This document shows positions 12,606-24,039 of a DNA stretch of 64,000 nt, one piece after another (within the stretch, counting starts at the first letter, position 1; every line of letters starts with the position of its first letter). Source of the stretch: Cryptomeria japonica (lineage: Eukaryota > Streptophyta > Pinopsida > Cupressales > Cupressaceae); assembly GCF_030272615.1 (NCBI RefSeq), contig NC_081406.1, positions 189,809,391-189,873,390 on the forward strand, written 5' to 3'. The translations under genes were made by a program, and so were the position numbers. The notes under the pieces are model-generated. The model ran no database searches. It was given only the letters and a program-made list of their open reading frames with translations, and was not told the origin of the DNA.

Positions 12606-14126
12606 TGTTGGCATGATTGGCATAACCGATGCAAATGAAGGATGATGACCAAACTAGTAAAGGAATGTTTGTGATGACATTGTGATGAAGAGATCGAGAT
12701 TGTATGATTGCATGACTTTGATAAGTTATTTGTGTTTTCATTGAAGGCAACTGATGTTTACTATGTTGTATTTTGTCATCTTAGTCTTTTTGGTCTACTA
12801 GAAAGACCTTACCGATAAAGAAATAGGAAATTGGGAATTAGGACCTTAACCGATAAACGAGGAAATAATTTGATTAGATCCGGCAATTGGTGATGATTGA
12901 AGTGTTGCAATTCGGAATGAGTTTGTATCATTGTAATATGTATCTAACTGGAATTGTATCATGTTTTGGTTACTGGAAGTCATGTTTATGATTTCTGTTA
13001 TATTTTTGCTAGCGTTTAAGAAGGGTTTAAGGATCGGTAAAGAATTCTCTTAACTGGTAATGTTTTTTGGTTTGGTGGTGATCTAAATAAAGTTCAAATA
13101 TTGGTAATGATGTGGTTGGAACTGCATGAAGTGTTTGAATGATTTTTTTGCACAAATCAAGAGTGAATTTCTTGGGAATATGCAAAGTGTTTAGCGGAAT
13201 GAGCTAAAGGTTTCAAAGAGTATCAGATCGAGGTGCAGTGATCATTCAATGGTTGTAATTGATTGCAATCATCCATATGATGATCAATGATGATCGGTAT
13301 TGAGATGTAAAAGATCTATGATGATCTATGTTGTAAGTCTTTGGGTTTTGTAACTGACTAAGTTGTAAAGTTTATTTATGTTGGTTTAGTTGATGTTTGT
13401 TGTGTCGATGGTTTTTGAGAAGAGTGTGAAGCCGAACCAGAGTGTGAGAGATCTGCTAGAGTATAGCAGATTTGGAGTAGAATTGGATCTGATCAAGCAA
13501 GAAGTTAAGTGTTATACCCAAATCATTCATTGTTGTTCCCTAACAGTTGCAGCAGTCAAAATCCCTTAACCGGGTAGGTCCTAACATGCCTTACATTGTA
13601 AATCCCTTAACTGAGTAGCTCAACATCTAAGTGTTAAATCCTCTTGTGAGGTTGATCCTAACATTTCAAAGCTCCTAACAGAGCTCATCATCTAAATCCC
13701 TTAACCGGGTGACTCCTAATAGGGTCTTCTCCTAATAGGGCATCTTTGTAAGCTCCTAACTAGGGTAGGCTCCTAATAGGGCGAATTCCGAAAGAGTGCA
13801 AAATTTTTGTGGGTACCAATTCCCACCATGGTTTTTCCCTATTTGGGTTTCCACGTGAAAAACATGGTGTTCATGTGGTGAATGTTTCTGATGTGTTGAC
13901 TTGATTTACTTTCAGTTTATGCATGTTGATGAACACTTAATGAGTAGTTTTGTTAAATCAGTTGAAGAGTTGGTTGTCAATGATTACTGGTAATGGTAAA
14001 GAGTTTATTATTGGTTTATGAGTGAATTGGTGAAGTTTTATAAGTTCAAGCTTTAAGTTTGAAATTGTTGTTATTACTGATTTACCCCCCTCCTCTCAGT
14101 ATTAATCAGATCCTCTAAGATCAACA
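12606..14126 (+). repeat. 5' LTR of element B
   Basis: Runs from TGTTGGCATG to AAGATCAACA. A stretch at about 13550-13800 is built from repeated 'cccttaaccgggt' and 'tcctaacaggg' motifs that also occur in the other LTRs of this family. Near the 3' end is 'gatttaccccccctcctctcag'-like C-rich sequence before the primer site. Confidence 0.93.
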
Positions 14127-14128
14127 AT

Positions 14129-14140
14129 TGGTATCAGAGC
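14129..14140 (+). other. Primer binding site of element B
   Basis: TGGTATCAGAGC two bases after the 5' LTR, complementary to plant initiator-Met tRNA. Confidence 0.93.
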
Positions 14141-14196
14141 ATTGGTCCTTTGTGTGCAGAAAGCTTAACATCTTGAGGGAAAGATCTTGAAGAAAT

Positions 14197-15120
14197 ATGA
14201 TGAAGAAGGAGGGTCCCAAGTTTACCAAGGACTACTACCGGAAATTGAAAGGCCAGATGAAGATATATATTAAAGGATTTTGTGCTTAGTATTGGAATCA
14301 TGTGGTAAACAAGTATGTTGCTCCTGCTACCAGCCCCTTGACACCGAATGAGATTAAAGAATAACAGGAAAACATTCAAGCCTTGGAAGCAATTGTAAGT
14401 ACCTTATCTAATTCTGAGTATATAGATGTTCATGGATTATAAACTGCATTTGAGGTATGGGAGAAATTAGAATTGATTTATGGAGGAGATGAACATGTAC
14501 AAAGAGCAAAAGAAGAAAGTTTAAGAGGCAAATTTGATGACATGAAAATGGTTGATGGTGAGAACATTGCACAATATGGTCAAAGGATTAAAGGAGTTGT
14601 AGGTGGTATTAAGAGTGTTGGAAGTAAGATTGATGATGATGTTGTTGTTAGTAAAATGCTTAGAACTCTCCTACCACAATATGATATTAGAGTTTTTGCA
14701 ATTCAAGAACTGAGATCTATTTCTAAAGATAAAGTCACCATTGATTCTCTTATTGGAAAGTTGACTGCATTTGAGTTAAACATCTTTGATAATAGTGTTT
14801 CAAAACCGTCTGAATCTGCTTTTAAAGCTTTTGTAACTAGTACACCTGTGAATAAAGGAAAGGATCTTTGTCATAATCATGACTACAGGTCTAGTCATGG
14901 CAGTAGAAGAGGTGAGGATGATAATGAAGATCATCTGATGGAACTTGAGGCACCGGTAAGTACAAAGGTAAACTTCCTCTGAAGTGTTTTTCCTACAATA
15001 AGATTGGGCACATTGCTGCAAATTGTCCTAATGGTGATAAAAAGGAAAAGTTCGGGAAATTTAAAGGAAAAGGACAGAAACATTGTTATGTTGTAGTTGA
15101 TGAAGGAGTAACTAATGAAG
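14197..15120 (+). pseudogene. Decayed gag of element B
   Basis: The frame opens at the ATG at 14197 (MMKKEGPKFTKDYYRKLKGQ), the same opening as element D. Three in-frame stops at 14287, 14362 and 14440 interrupt it; the first two sit where element D has Gln codons. The UBN2-type core is open from 14473 to 14982 (LIYGGDEHVQRAKEESLRGK). After a frame change near 14960 the zinc knuckle reads CFSYNKIGHIAANC, so the second Cys ligand is Tyr. It would encode the particle protein; this copy cannot. Confidence 0.9.
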
Positions 15121-15149
15121 AATCAGAAGAAGATGACAATGAGGAGATA

Positions 15150-16400
15150 GTGTTTGTTGCTATGAAGGAAGATCTGACTGATGAAAAGGCATTGGTATCT
15201 CACATGGATGGCAATGATGAATGGATAATAGATAGTTGTTGCTCACACCACATGACTGGTCATGGAAACAAGTTCTTATCTCTTGAAGAATTTGATGGCG
15301 GTGTGGTAAGGTTTGGTAGCAACTCACCCTGCATGGTTAAAGGTAAAGGAACCATTTCATTGAATGGAAAAAGTAATGCAAATGATGTCTTTTGGGTTGA
15401 TGTATTAAAACATAACCTTTTGAGTGTTGGTCAATTAAATGATAAAGGATATCTTCTAGAATTTAAAAGTGGAGCGTGCAAGATTCTTGGAAGTAATAGA
15501 GAATTGATTGCTACTGGAAAGAAGACAAGAGGTAATCTTTTTCATCTAAATACTAACGTGAATAGTTGTTTGGTGGCAAAGATTGAAGACAGCTGGTTAT
15601 GGCACAAGAGGTTATGTCATGTGAATTTTGACAATTTGATAAAGGTTAGTAATTCAAGTATTGTGAGAGGTTTGCCCCATCTTGTTAAACCGGATAATGT
15701 GTTATGTAAGGACTGTCAGATGGGTAAGATGACTTATGTATCTTTTAAGAGTAACTCTTTCTCTTTAGAAAATATTCTAGATTTGGTTCATACTGATCTT
15801 TGTGGTCCTATGAGGACTAATAGATATTTCATGCTTTTCCCAAGATGATGTGGGTGACTTTTCTAAGAGAAAATTATGAGGCATTCAGTAATTTCAAAGC
15901 ATTCAAAGCTTTAGTTGAGAAATAAACCGAGAAGAATTTGAAATGTTTGAGATATGACCGGGGAGGAGAATTTACTTCTGATGAGTTTGTGAAGTTTTGT
16001 GATGAATAGGGAATCAAAAGGCAATTGTCAGCTCCTAGAACTCCACAACAGAATGGGATAGCAGAGAGAATGAATACAACAATTGTTGAAGCTACTAGAC
16101 CATGTTGATTCAAGGTGAAGTACGAATTTTTTTTGGAGAGAAGCAGTTAGCACTGTTGTTTACACTTTGAACCGGGTACTTGTCAAGAGAGGTAACAACA
16201 AAACACCTTATGAATTATGGCATGGCAAGACTCCTAATGTAAGTTACTTTAAAAATTTTGGGAGTAAATGTTTCATTAAATGTGATGATTTCACTAAAAA
16301 GTTTGATGCAAAGTGTGATGAAGGTATTTTTCTTGGTTACTCTACAAAGAGTAAGGCTTTCAAATGTTATAAAAAGGAAAAAAAAGGATCATTAAGAGTG
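15150..16400 (+). pseudogene. Decayed protease-integrase of element B
   Basis: Protease motif EWIIDSCCSHHMTG at about 15220-15258 has Cys (TGT, 15237-15239) for the Gly of Asp-Ser-Gly. Pre-integrase zinc residues are present (DSWLWHKRLCHVNFDN … CKDCQMGKM). The integrase core has the first Asp in LVHTDLCGP, the second in LRYDRGGEF and the Glu region in APRTPQQNGIAERMN. Frameshifts occur near 15815-15840 and 16105-16130, with stops at 15923 and 16007. The 16167-16403 frame carries the end of the core (KTPYELWHGKTPNVSYFKNF). Confidence 0.9.
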
Positions 16401-16679
16401 TAAATCTGAAGGTAGATAAACTCTCTGAGAAATCTAATAAGGCCAGTAGATCTGAACCTAAGAAAGATGAAGAAAAACTTGTGTTTATTGAACCGAAAGT
16501 ATAAAAGAATGATGAGCAGGAAAATGCAGAAATAGGTGCTCAACGGGTAATTGAAGAGAGCGATGAAGAACATGAAGTAGAAGGAACAACACCGGAACCG
16601 GTAATACCAAGATATATCAAACTGAATCATTCAGAAGACCAAATTATTGGAGATAAAAAAGTTGGTGTATAAACAAGAA

Positions 16680-18221
16680 GGAAAATCAGAGAAACTCATG
16701 TCTAATTTCAACTATTCAGCCTAAAATAGTAAGAGAGGCATTGAAGGATGATGATTGGATTAATGCTATGAATGAGGAATTGGATCAGATAGAGAAGAAC
16801 AAGACATGGACACTTGTTCCCTGACCGGAAGACAAGAATGTGATTGGCACTAAATGGGTCTTTAGAAGCAAGTTGAATGAAGAAGGCAAGGTTGTGAGGA
16901 ATAAAGCAAGGTTGGTATGCAAAGGCTATGCACAAGAAGAAGGAGAAGATTATGGAGAAACCTTTGCACCTATGGCAAGATTGGAAGGAGTAAGAATGTT
17001 ACTTGCTTATGTTGCATTTAAAGGCTTTAAGGTCTACCAGATGGATGTTAAATCTATTTTTCTTAATGGCATCCTTGAGGAAGAAGTGTACATAGAACAA
17101 CCAAATGGATTTGCTTTGTCTGAGGATAAAGATATGGTTTGCAAGATACATAAGGCACTGTATGGATTAAAGTAGGCACCAAGAGCATGGTATGAAAGAT
17201 TACATGCACACCTGATCAAGATAGGATTCTAGTGTAACAATGAGGATAGTAACATATATCTTAAGACTAATGGAGACAGAGTGTTGATAGCTGAAGTATT
17301 TGTAGATGATATAATTTTTGGAGGTGATGATGATTTATGTATGTCTTTTGCTGAGGAGATGAAGAAAGAATTTGAGATGTCTCTTATTGGTGAGATTTTT
17401 TTTTCATTGGGTTGCAGGTCTAGCAATTGGATGGTGGAATATTTATCTGTCAAAGTAAGTATGTAAAGGAAGTGTTGAAAACATTTGGCATGGAGGTTTG
17501 TAAACCGGTTGGTTCTCCGATTATGATAGGTTATAAATTGTCTAAACATGATGATTCACCCTTTGTTGATGAAAATGAATATAGGTCCATGATTGGTAAG
17601 TTGCATTATGTTGTTCACAGTAGGCCTGATATTGCACATGTTGTTGGTTTGCTTGCTAGATTTTAGAAGGATCCCAAGGAGACTCACTTGGTAGAAATGA
17701 AAAGGATATTCGGGTACTCGAAAGGTACAATAGATTATGGCTTATGGCATCCTTATAAAAATGATTTTTCTTTGGAAGTGTTTACTGATGCAGATTGGGC
17801 AGGCAACGTTGATGACCAGAAAAGCACTACTGGTGGAGCTTTTCTTCTTAGAGGTAGATTGGTTGCTTGGACGAGTAAAAAGAAAACATGTGTATCACAG
17901 TCAATAGCAAAGGCAGAGTATGTTGCAACAGCAATGAATTGCACGCATGCAATCTAGATGAGACATGTGTTAGAAGGTTTTAAACTTGATATGTCTGAAC
18001 TGATACCTATTTATTGTGACAATACAAGTGCAATTAATATTTTAAAAAATCTTGTACTACATGCAAGAACTAAACACATAGAATTGAAATATCACTTTCT
18101 AAGGGAGAGAGTACAGAAAAGACAAGTCAGAATGGAGTATGTGACAAGAAAAGAGCAGTATCAGACATTTTCACAAAACCATTGCCGAAGACTACCTTTG
18201 AGTACCTCAGAGGTAAATTAG
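16680..18221 (+). pseudogene. Decayed reverse transcriptase-RNase H of element B
   Basis: RT begins with …DDWINAMNEELDQIEKNKTW, then [20 protein letters not shown] and [21 protein letters not shown] stop at 17173 breaks the invariant [10 protein letters not shown] (Q to stop). The catalytic box is FVDD (VFVDDIIFGGDDD, 17299-17335). RNase H reads DADWAGNVDDQKSTTGGAFL and, after another stop at 17955, YCDNTSAINILKNLVLHART. Stops at 16670, 16822, 17230 and 17664 also fall at conserved Gln or Arg positions. Confidence 0.92.
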
Positions 18222-18592
18222 GGGTCAGACCCCTATACAAGAAAAACTAGGATGCAAGAGATGCATCATTCCAATATGCTTATTGAACACTTTTCACCAT
18301 GGATTGATGAAAAGTTGGCTACTTCGGAGGGGGAGCAACTTAGATGAGATTTGCAGAGATGTTGAAGACAATAGCAATAGATTTGATGACCGACGATGCA
18401 TATGCACCTTTGGCATTATTGTCAAAGGGGGAGAATAACAAATATGATTGAGGAGCAAAAATTAAGATTTAGTTCCAGATAGAGAAAAGAACAACCGGCA
18501 GAAGAGTGAAGTGTAGCAAAGAAGTTTCAGAACTGAGCAACGTGATTTTAGTTGAGTATGTTGGTGTTTATGTTGGTGTTGTCATCAATGCC

Positions 18593-18604
18593 AAAGGGGG
18601 AGAA
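18593..18604 (+). other. Polypurine tract of element B
   Basis: AAAGGGGGAGAA directly upstream of the 3' LTR start at 18605. A related purine run 'caaagggggagaataac' lies 170 bp earlier, at about 18424. Confidence 0.88.
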
Positions 18605-20123
18605 TGTTGGCATGATTGGCATAATTGATGCAGATGAAGGATGACGACTGAACCAGTAAAGGACTGTTTGTGATGACATTGTGATGAAGAGATTGAGATT
18701 GCATGATTGGACGACTTTGATCAATTATTTGTGTTGTCATTGATGGCAACTGATGTTCACTATGTTGTATTTTGTCATCTTAGTATTTTTGGTCTACTAG
18801 AAAGACCTTCTAGTAAAGAAATAGGAAACTAGGAATTAGGACCTTAACTGGTAAACGAGGAAATATTTTGATTAGATCTGGCCACTGGTGATGATTGAAG
18901 TGTTGTGGTTTGGAATGTGAGTTTGTATCATTGAAATATGTATCTGACCGGAACCACATCATGTTTTGGTTACTAGAAGTCATGTTTATGATTTCTGTTA
19001 TATTTTTGCTAGGGTTTAAGAACGGTTTGACGATCGGTAAAGAATTCTCTTAACTGGTAATGTTTTTGGTTTGGCGGTGATCTACATCAAGTTCAAATAT
19101 TGGTGATGATGTGGTTGGAACCGCATGAAGTGTTTGAATCATGTTTTGGCGTGAATCAAGAGTGAATTTATTGGGAATGTGCAAAGTGCTTAGGGGAATG
19201 AGCTAAGGGTTTCAAAGAGTATCAGATCGAGGTGCGGTGATCATTCAATGATTGTAATTGATTGTAATGATCCATTTGATGATCAATAATGATATGTAAT
19301 GAGTTGTAAAAGATCTATGATGATCTATGTTGTAAGTCTTAGGGTTTTGTAACCAACTAAGTTGTAAATGTTATTTATGTCGGTTTAGTTGATGTTTGTT
19401 GTGTCGGTGGTTTTTGAGAAGAGTGTGAAGTCGAACCAGAGTGTGAGAGATCTACTAGAGTGTAGCAGATTTTGAGCAAATTTGGATTTGAGCAAGCAAG
19501 CAATTAAGTGCTATACGTAGATCATTCAGTGTTTTTCCCTAACAGTTGCAGCAGTCAAAATCCCTTAACCAAATAGGTCCTAATAGACCTTACATTGTAA
19601 ATCCCTTAACCGGGTAGCTCAACATCTAAGTGTTAAATCCTCTTGCGAGGTTGATCCTAATAGGTCAAAGCTCCTAACAGGGCTCATCATCTAAATCCCT
19701 TAACCTAATGACTCCTAATAGGGTCTACTCCTAACAGGGCATCTTGGTAAGCTCCTAACCAAGCTAGGCTTCTAACAGGGCACATTCTGAAATAGTGCAC
19801 AATTTTTTTGGGTACCAATTCCCACCATGGTTTTTCCCTATTTGGGTTTCCACATGAAAAACATGGTGTTCATGTGGTGAATGTTTATGATGTGTTGATT
19901 TGATTTACTTTTAGTTTATGCATGTTGATGAACACTTAATGAGGAGTTTTGTTAAATCGGTTTAACAGTTGGTTATCAGTGATTATCAGTAATGGTAAAG
20001 AGTTTATTACTGGTTTATGAGTGAATTGGTGAAGTTTTATAAGTTCAAGTTTTAAGTTTGAAATTGTTGTTAATACTGATTCACCCCCCCTCTCAGTATT
20101 AACCAGATCCTCTAAGATTAACA
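18605..20123 (+). repeat. 3' LTR of element B
   Basis: Matches 12606-14126 end to end with roughly ten percent divergence in the part I compared. Ends AAGATTAACA and is followed by the CAATT target copy. Confidence 0.93.
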
Positions 20124-20504
20124 CAATTAAGTCTTGGAAGGCTTGAAGGGTTCCCAAAAATAAAAAAATTTATAAAAAATAACAACTTTTTGAAAATAGA
20201 AAGTTTCCAAAAATAGTAAACAGGTGACCTTTAGGGTTCTCGAACCTCCTAAGCGCAATGGTGACCTTTGTTTCACTCAATGATGCCAAGATTTTTTAGC
20301 TGCCCCTGGATTTTACCTTAATTTTTGTGTCCATCCAATTTGACCCAATTTTTTAACTACTCAAATTTTGATGAAACAATAGTAAATTTTAAGTTTTTCA
20401 ATGATGTGGGTGTGATGGCAACCTTTGTTTGAGACCAAAGTGCATAGAAAATCACCCTCGATTGGATACCTCAAGCATGTAGATAAGAACTTAATAGATT
20501 AGAT

Positions 20505-20516
20505 GCTCTGATACCA
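20505..20516 (-). other. Primer binding site of element C
   Basis: Minus strand TGGTATCAGAGC directly beside the 5' LTR start at 20517, complementary to initiator-Met tRNA. Confidence 0.88.
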
Positions 20517-20894
20517 TGTAGGACTTGATGATTAACCATAGGAGCCAAGAATTATCTGCAAGAAAAACACCTATCACATAAAAGAGATCAAGCAATGATT
20601 GTATGATCTATAACAACCAAAGAATTATGTATTATTGCACAAAAGAATTAGAGATACAATATTGGAGGTACAATTACAATGAATGAAACCCTAGGTGCAA
20701 AATCTAATGCTAAAATTAGGAGAACTAAAGCAATGCAAGTTGGAGCTAAATTAAGCTCAACTACATCTAGAACTAATGTTAGAAAAGAAAACTCTAGATA
20801 ATAAAAAGAACCTAAGTTCAACTTAAGTGAAAAAGAAAATAAAGGACCTAATTAATATAAATAATTAGATGATTGTCCTAAAATTACTCCAACT
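20517..20894 (-). repeat. 5' LTR of element C
   Basis: Aligns with 9493-9885 (for example the shared blocks ggagatacaatactggaggt/agagatacaatattggaggt). Its outer end reads ccaact rather than ccaaca, so the terminal CA is mutated here. Confidence 0.88.
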
Positions 20895-22380
20895 ATATTT
20901 CTATATAAAAGTTGGAATTCATCATATATTTGAATGAGACTTGAGCTTTAAACATCTATACGGATCTAGATATGATCCTCAATTTCATTGTTCCTTGTAT
21001 TAAAACAAGCCTACCTATGTAAGTCTAAACCTTGACCCCCAATTCCTAAAATCAACTTTTATTTATAAGCCAAGTTGATTTAACTTCAACTAGTTATCCT
21101 TTGACTTAAGTGCATAAAATATTTAAGTTTTTTAATATTATAGTGTTGTCAAAAGTACAAAGACCTAAATCATTTAGAATCATTTATCATGCATGAACAT
21201 TTACATTTTTCTTGGCATGTCTTAAAAAAATTTTAAGAATAATTTAATTGATTTTTGTAAGTCTTGATTATAATTAAGACAAGATATGGATTTCCCCACT
21301 CAATAGTAGACTGTATCAATACTTTTTAGCAAAACCCAATCCAAATATTGATAAGAAAATATCTATTATGGAGAAATATGACCCTACGTGCAAGGCAATG
21401 ATTTCAAGTTCAAGCTCACACATAAAGTTCAAGGAGACAAATGCAAAGACATGAAGATCATCCATGTGGGTACGAACCTTACATAATGTAGTTCATTTTT
21501 GAGTTTATTGAAGCTTAAATTGTATAGATCTTATTCCTAATTTTTGATATAGATCAAAGTGCACAGCAAAACAAAATATTCTTTATAATGCACAAAATTA
21601 AATAATTGTCACTCTTTGTCAATTTTAACATATATTCACTACAAAACAAATAATTTATCTATATTCGACTCATTTATCTGAACTAATTACATGATTTATC
21701 TAGACTTAAATTGTAAAGCTTATATATATAGAGAGACATATATAATTGTTTCCAAAAGCTTGACAATTTATATTATGAAATGTGAAAATATGATAGAAGA
21801 ATTTTTTTGAGTTTAATTATTTGTTTCTTAAATTTGAGTTAGTATTTAAGATTTCTTAAAAACAAAATTCAAAGATAATGAAGAGCTTCAAACAATTGAT
21901 AAAACTTTAATAGGGAATTGTGTTAATGATTCTCAGCAGCCACATGAAATTCATGAAGATCTCATTTGAACCAATTGTTTAAGGAAATAAATTTCTAATG
22001 ATACCAAGCCACTTGCTACATCTTGCATAAATATAAAAATTGCAAATTTTTTAAGGATTTAGGATTTCTATTTACACACATAATTTGTTTCTTCACAACA
22101 TCAAACTTCACAAACAAATAATATAAACATATGCACTTTTTCAATCTGATGATGGATCAAGAATATGATAAAAAAAAGTAGATACACAAACTATCACACA
22201 GTCAAAACCAAAAACAATGTAAAAATCTAATGTCATCAAAATAAACATATCTTGAACATTTCGCCACACCACAATAATCATAATCACAACAGAGCTTATA
22301 AACATATAACACAATTAAGAAACAAGTAATCAGACCCGAATCACCCAAACCCACAATATCACACACACATCTTATAGCAG
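20895..22380. other. AT-rich non-coding stretch
   Basis: No coding frame, RNA gene or recognised transposon end was found. The short frames here are chance openings. Confidence 0.5.
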
Positions 22381-22508
22381 TCATGTCTCAACTCCAACCT
22401 TTGCATCGCGGGTTTGAAACTCGGAAAGCTAACGGGCCGTTGAATTCCTCTTCATACAATTGCAGTAAGAGAAGATTTCAGCAATCCCTCCTACCAGGGA
22501 CTTGAAAG

Positions 22509-22605
22509 GACGACTTAAATCACATACACTAAGCTTTGATTTCTAGACTTAAAAGTATTAAACACTCAAAATTAACTGACATTCTCTAAACTTAATATGC
22601 TCCTG
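22509..22605 (+). mobile_element. MITE-like repeat, copy 1 (3' end degraded)
   Basis: 'cgacttaaatcacatacact' and the following ~70 bases match the copy at 30820-30940 (aagctttgattt/aagctttgactt, taaacactcaaa). The right inverted repeat is hardly recognisable here, so this copy is truncated or diverged. Confidence 0.6.
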
Positions 22606-22914
22606 ACCAAACTTAAATACCTCCTTTTTTTATTTTCCCACACTTTAGCGGAAGTGGGATCGACCCAAAACATCTATCCCAGAAAATTTTCTTCTCCTCC
22701 ATTTCCCAAACTCAAAGTGAATCCCCAATCCAAAGTATTACAGTTTATTAATGTGCTGGTGAACTTCAAGGAAACTTATTGTTTAAGGCTATTTATAAAG
22801 GCTCAAGGAATAGGATTGCGTGATCATTTTTTCAACCCTAGCTTTCACTGCAATGGATTCGAAGATTCGAATTCCGCGAAGAGACTCAAAAGAAATTTGT
22901 TTCCTTTGTATGGG

Positions 22915-23660
22915 ACGGTGCACATGTAATCCAAGCCCTCTGGAATCCACTCAAAACTTCTTGGGATGAATCTGCAGCGTACACGTCTGTTCTTTCACCA
23001 AATGCGGGGCAACCTCCAACATGGACAGTCGTCGGTGTGACATCCTTAAGAAGGCGACTGTTAATCATTTTAATGAAAGAGTTCAAACTATTCGATTGGG
23101 TCAAGTTTTCTGCCAATTCTTTTGAACGGGACGGCGTACATGCACTCTAAGCCCTTTGGAATGCACTCAAAACTTCTTGGAATTAATCTCTACCGTACAC
23201 CTCTGGAAATTTCAGTTTCTTGTCCATCCAATGTAGCAAATGTGCGAGTAGCTTAAATTACATACATTAAGCTTATATTTCTAGGCTTAAAAGATTTTCT
23301 AGACTTAATATGTCACTTAGTGTGTAATTTAAGGCCGGTCATAAATGCGAGACAACTTCCAACATGAATATCTAGTCGTTGGTGTTAGATCTTTAAGATG
23401 TTGATTTTTTATGAAAGATTTCAATTGATCCGTTTCTCAAATTTTCGGCCAGTTCATATGTACGTGATGGCATACATGCACCCAAAACTTGTTGGAATTA
23501 ATCTGCGCCTTATACCTCTCGAAATTTTAGCTTCCTTCACTTAGTGTAGCAATTGTGAGGTAACTTCGAACATGGATAGTCGTTGGTGTCACATCTTGCA
23601 GAAGTTGAGCATTTGGAATGAATCTGGATAGTACACATCCAGAAATTTCAGCTTCTTTCA
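22915..23660 (+). repeat. Diverged tandem repeat, about 250-bp unit
   Basis: At least three copies of one sequence lie in a row. Markers repeat in order: a 'cgtacatgcactctaagccc' type start (22917, 23133, 23465), 'cactcaaaacttcttgg', a 'cgtacacctct' block, 'ccaacatggacagtcgtcgg' (23011-23040, 23350-23375, 23560-23590) and 'atgaaagatttcaaa'. The copies differ by many substitutions and indels, so the array is old. The middle copy is lengthened by a MITE-like insert at about 23249-23341. Confidence 0.7.
23249..23341 (+). mobile_element. MITE-like repeat, copy 2, inside tandem repeat
   Basis: Inner inverted repeats 'cttaaattacatacattaag' and 'cttagtgtgtaatttaag' bound a short core that matches the copies at 22509 and 30820. 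It separates 'aaatgtgcgag' (left) from 'aaatgcgag' (right), an imperfect ~9-bp target duplication. The neighbouring repeat copies have a single 'aaatgcgggg'-type sequence at the same point, so they act as an empty site. Confidence 0.7.
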
Positions 23661-24039
23661 AACTAATAGTCATTTTTATCAAAGATTTCAAACTATTGGG
23701 TTGTCTCTTTTGGGACATACTTTGAGCGTTGATCGTTTTAGGTGTATGTTCTGAAATGGTTATCCAGCTCTTAGAATGCATCAAGACATCAATATCTTTC
23801 ATACATTATAAATACATTATAATAGATATTTGGTACATTCTAAGGTTTGGATAGACACGCCCTCACTAGAAAGCTTAAGTGTGTTTTGTGCTTTAATTTG
23901 AACAATATAATACAAATTTTTAATTACAGGAGCAGAATAATTTGGAATCTTTCTTTATTTTAATGGAGTAGCTTATATATATGGGAAAACAATAATTTGT
24001 AATAAGAAACATTAAATTTCCATGGTCCATGTTAAAATG

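Larger units (their letters stand above)
12606..20123 (+). mobile_element. Copia LTR retrotransposon B, nested in C
   Basis: A 7.5-kb plus-strand element with LTRs at 12606-14126 and 18605-20123, an initiator-Met primer site, a polypurine tract and a perfect 5-bp target duplication (CAATT). The coding order is gag, protease, integrase, RT, RNase H. In the first 150 bp of the two LTRs I count about 16 differences, mostly transitions, so the insertion is old. At least twelve in-frame stops and several frameshifts disable it. Confidence 0.95.
9493..20894 (-). mobile_element. Copia-like element C, internally deleted, split by element B
   Basis: Matching LTRs of about 390 bp lie at 9493-9885 and 20517-20894. 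A minus-strand TGGTATCAGAGC primer site abuts the right LTR with no spacer. Removing element B (12606-20123 plus one target copy) leaves about 3.9 kb: LTR, short leader, gag, protease and pre-integrase remnants, then about 900 bp with no integrase or RT, then LTR. It therefore lacked replication genes before B inserted and would have depended on another element. Flanking 5-mers gtatt (9488-9492) and atatt (20895-20899) differ by one base. Confidence 0.87.

Noticed and set aside
22385-22460. 'gggtttgaaactcgg' near 22410 as a tRNA or SINE B box
   Set aside because: The match is weak and no A box lies at the right distance.
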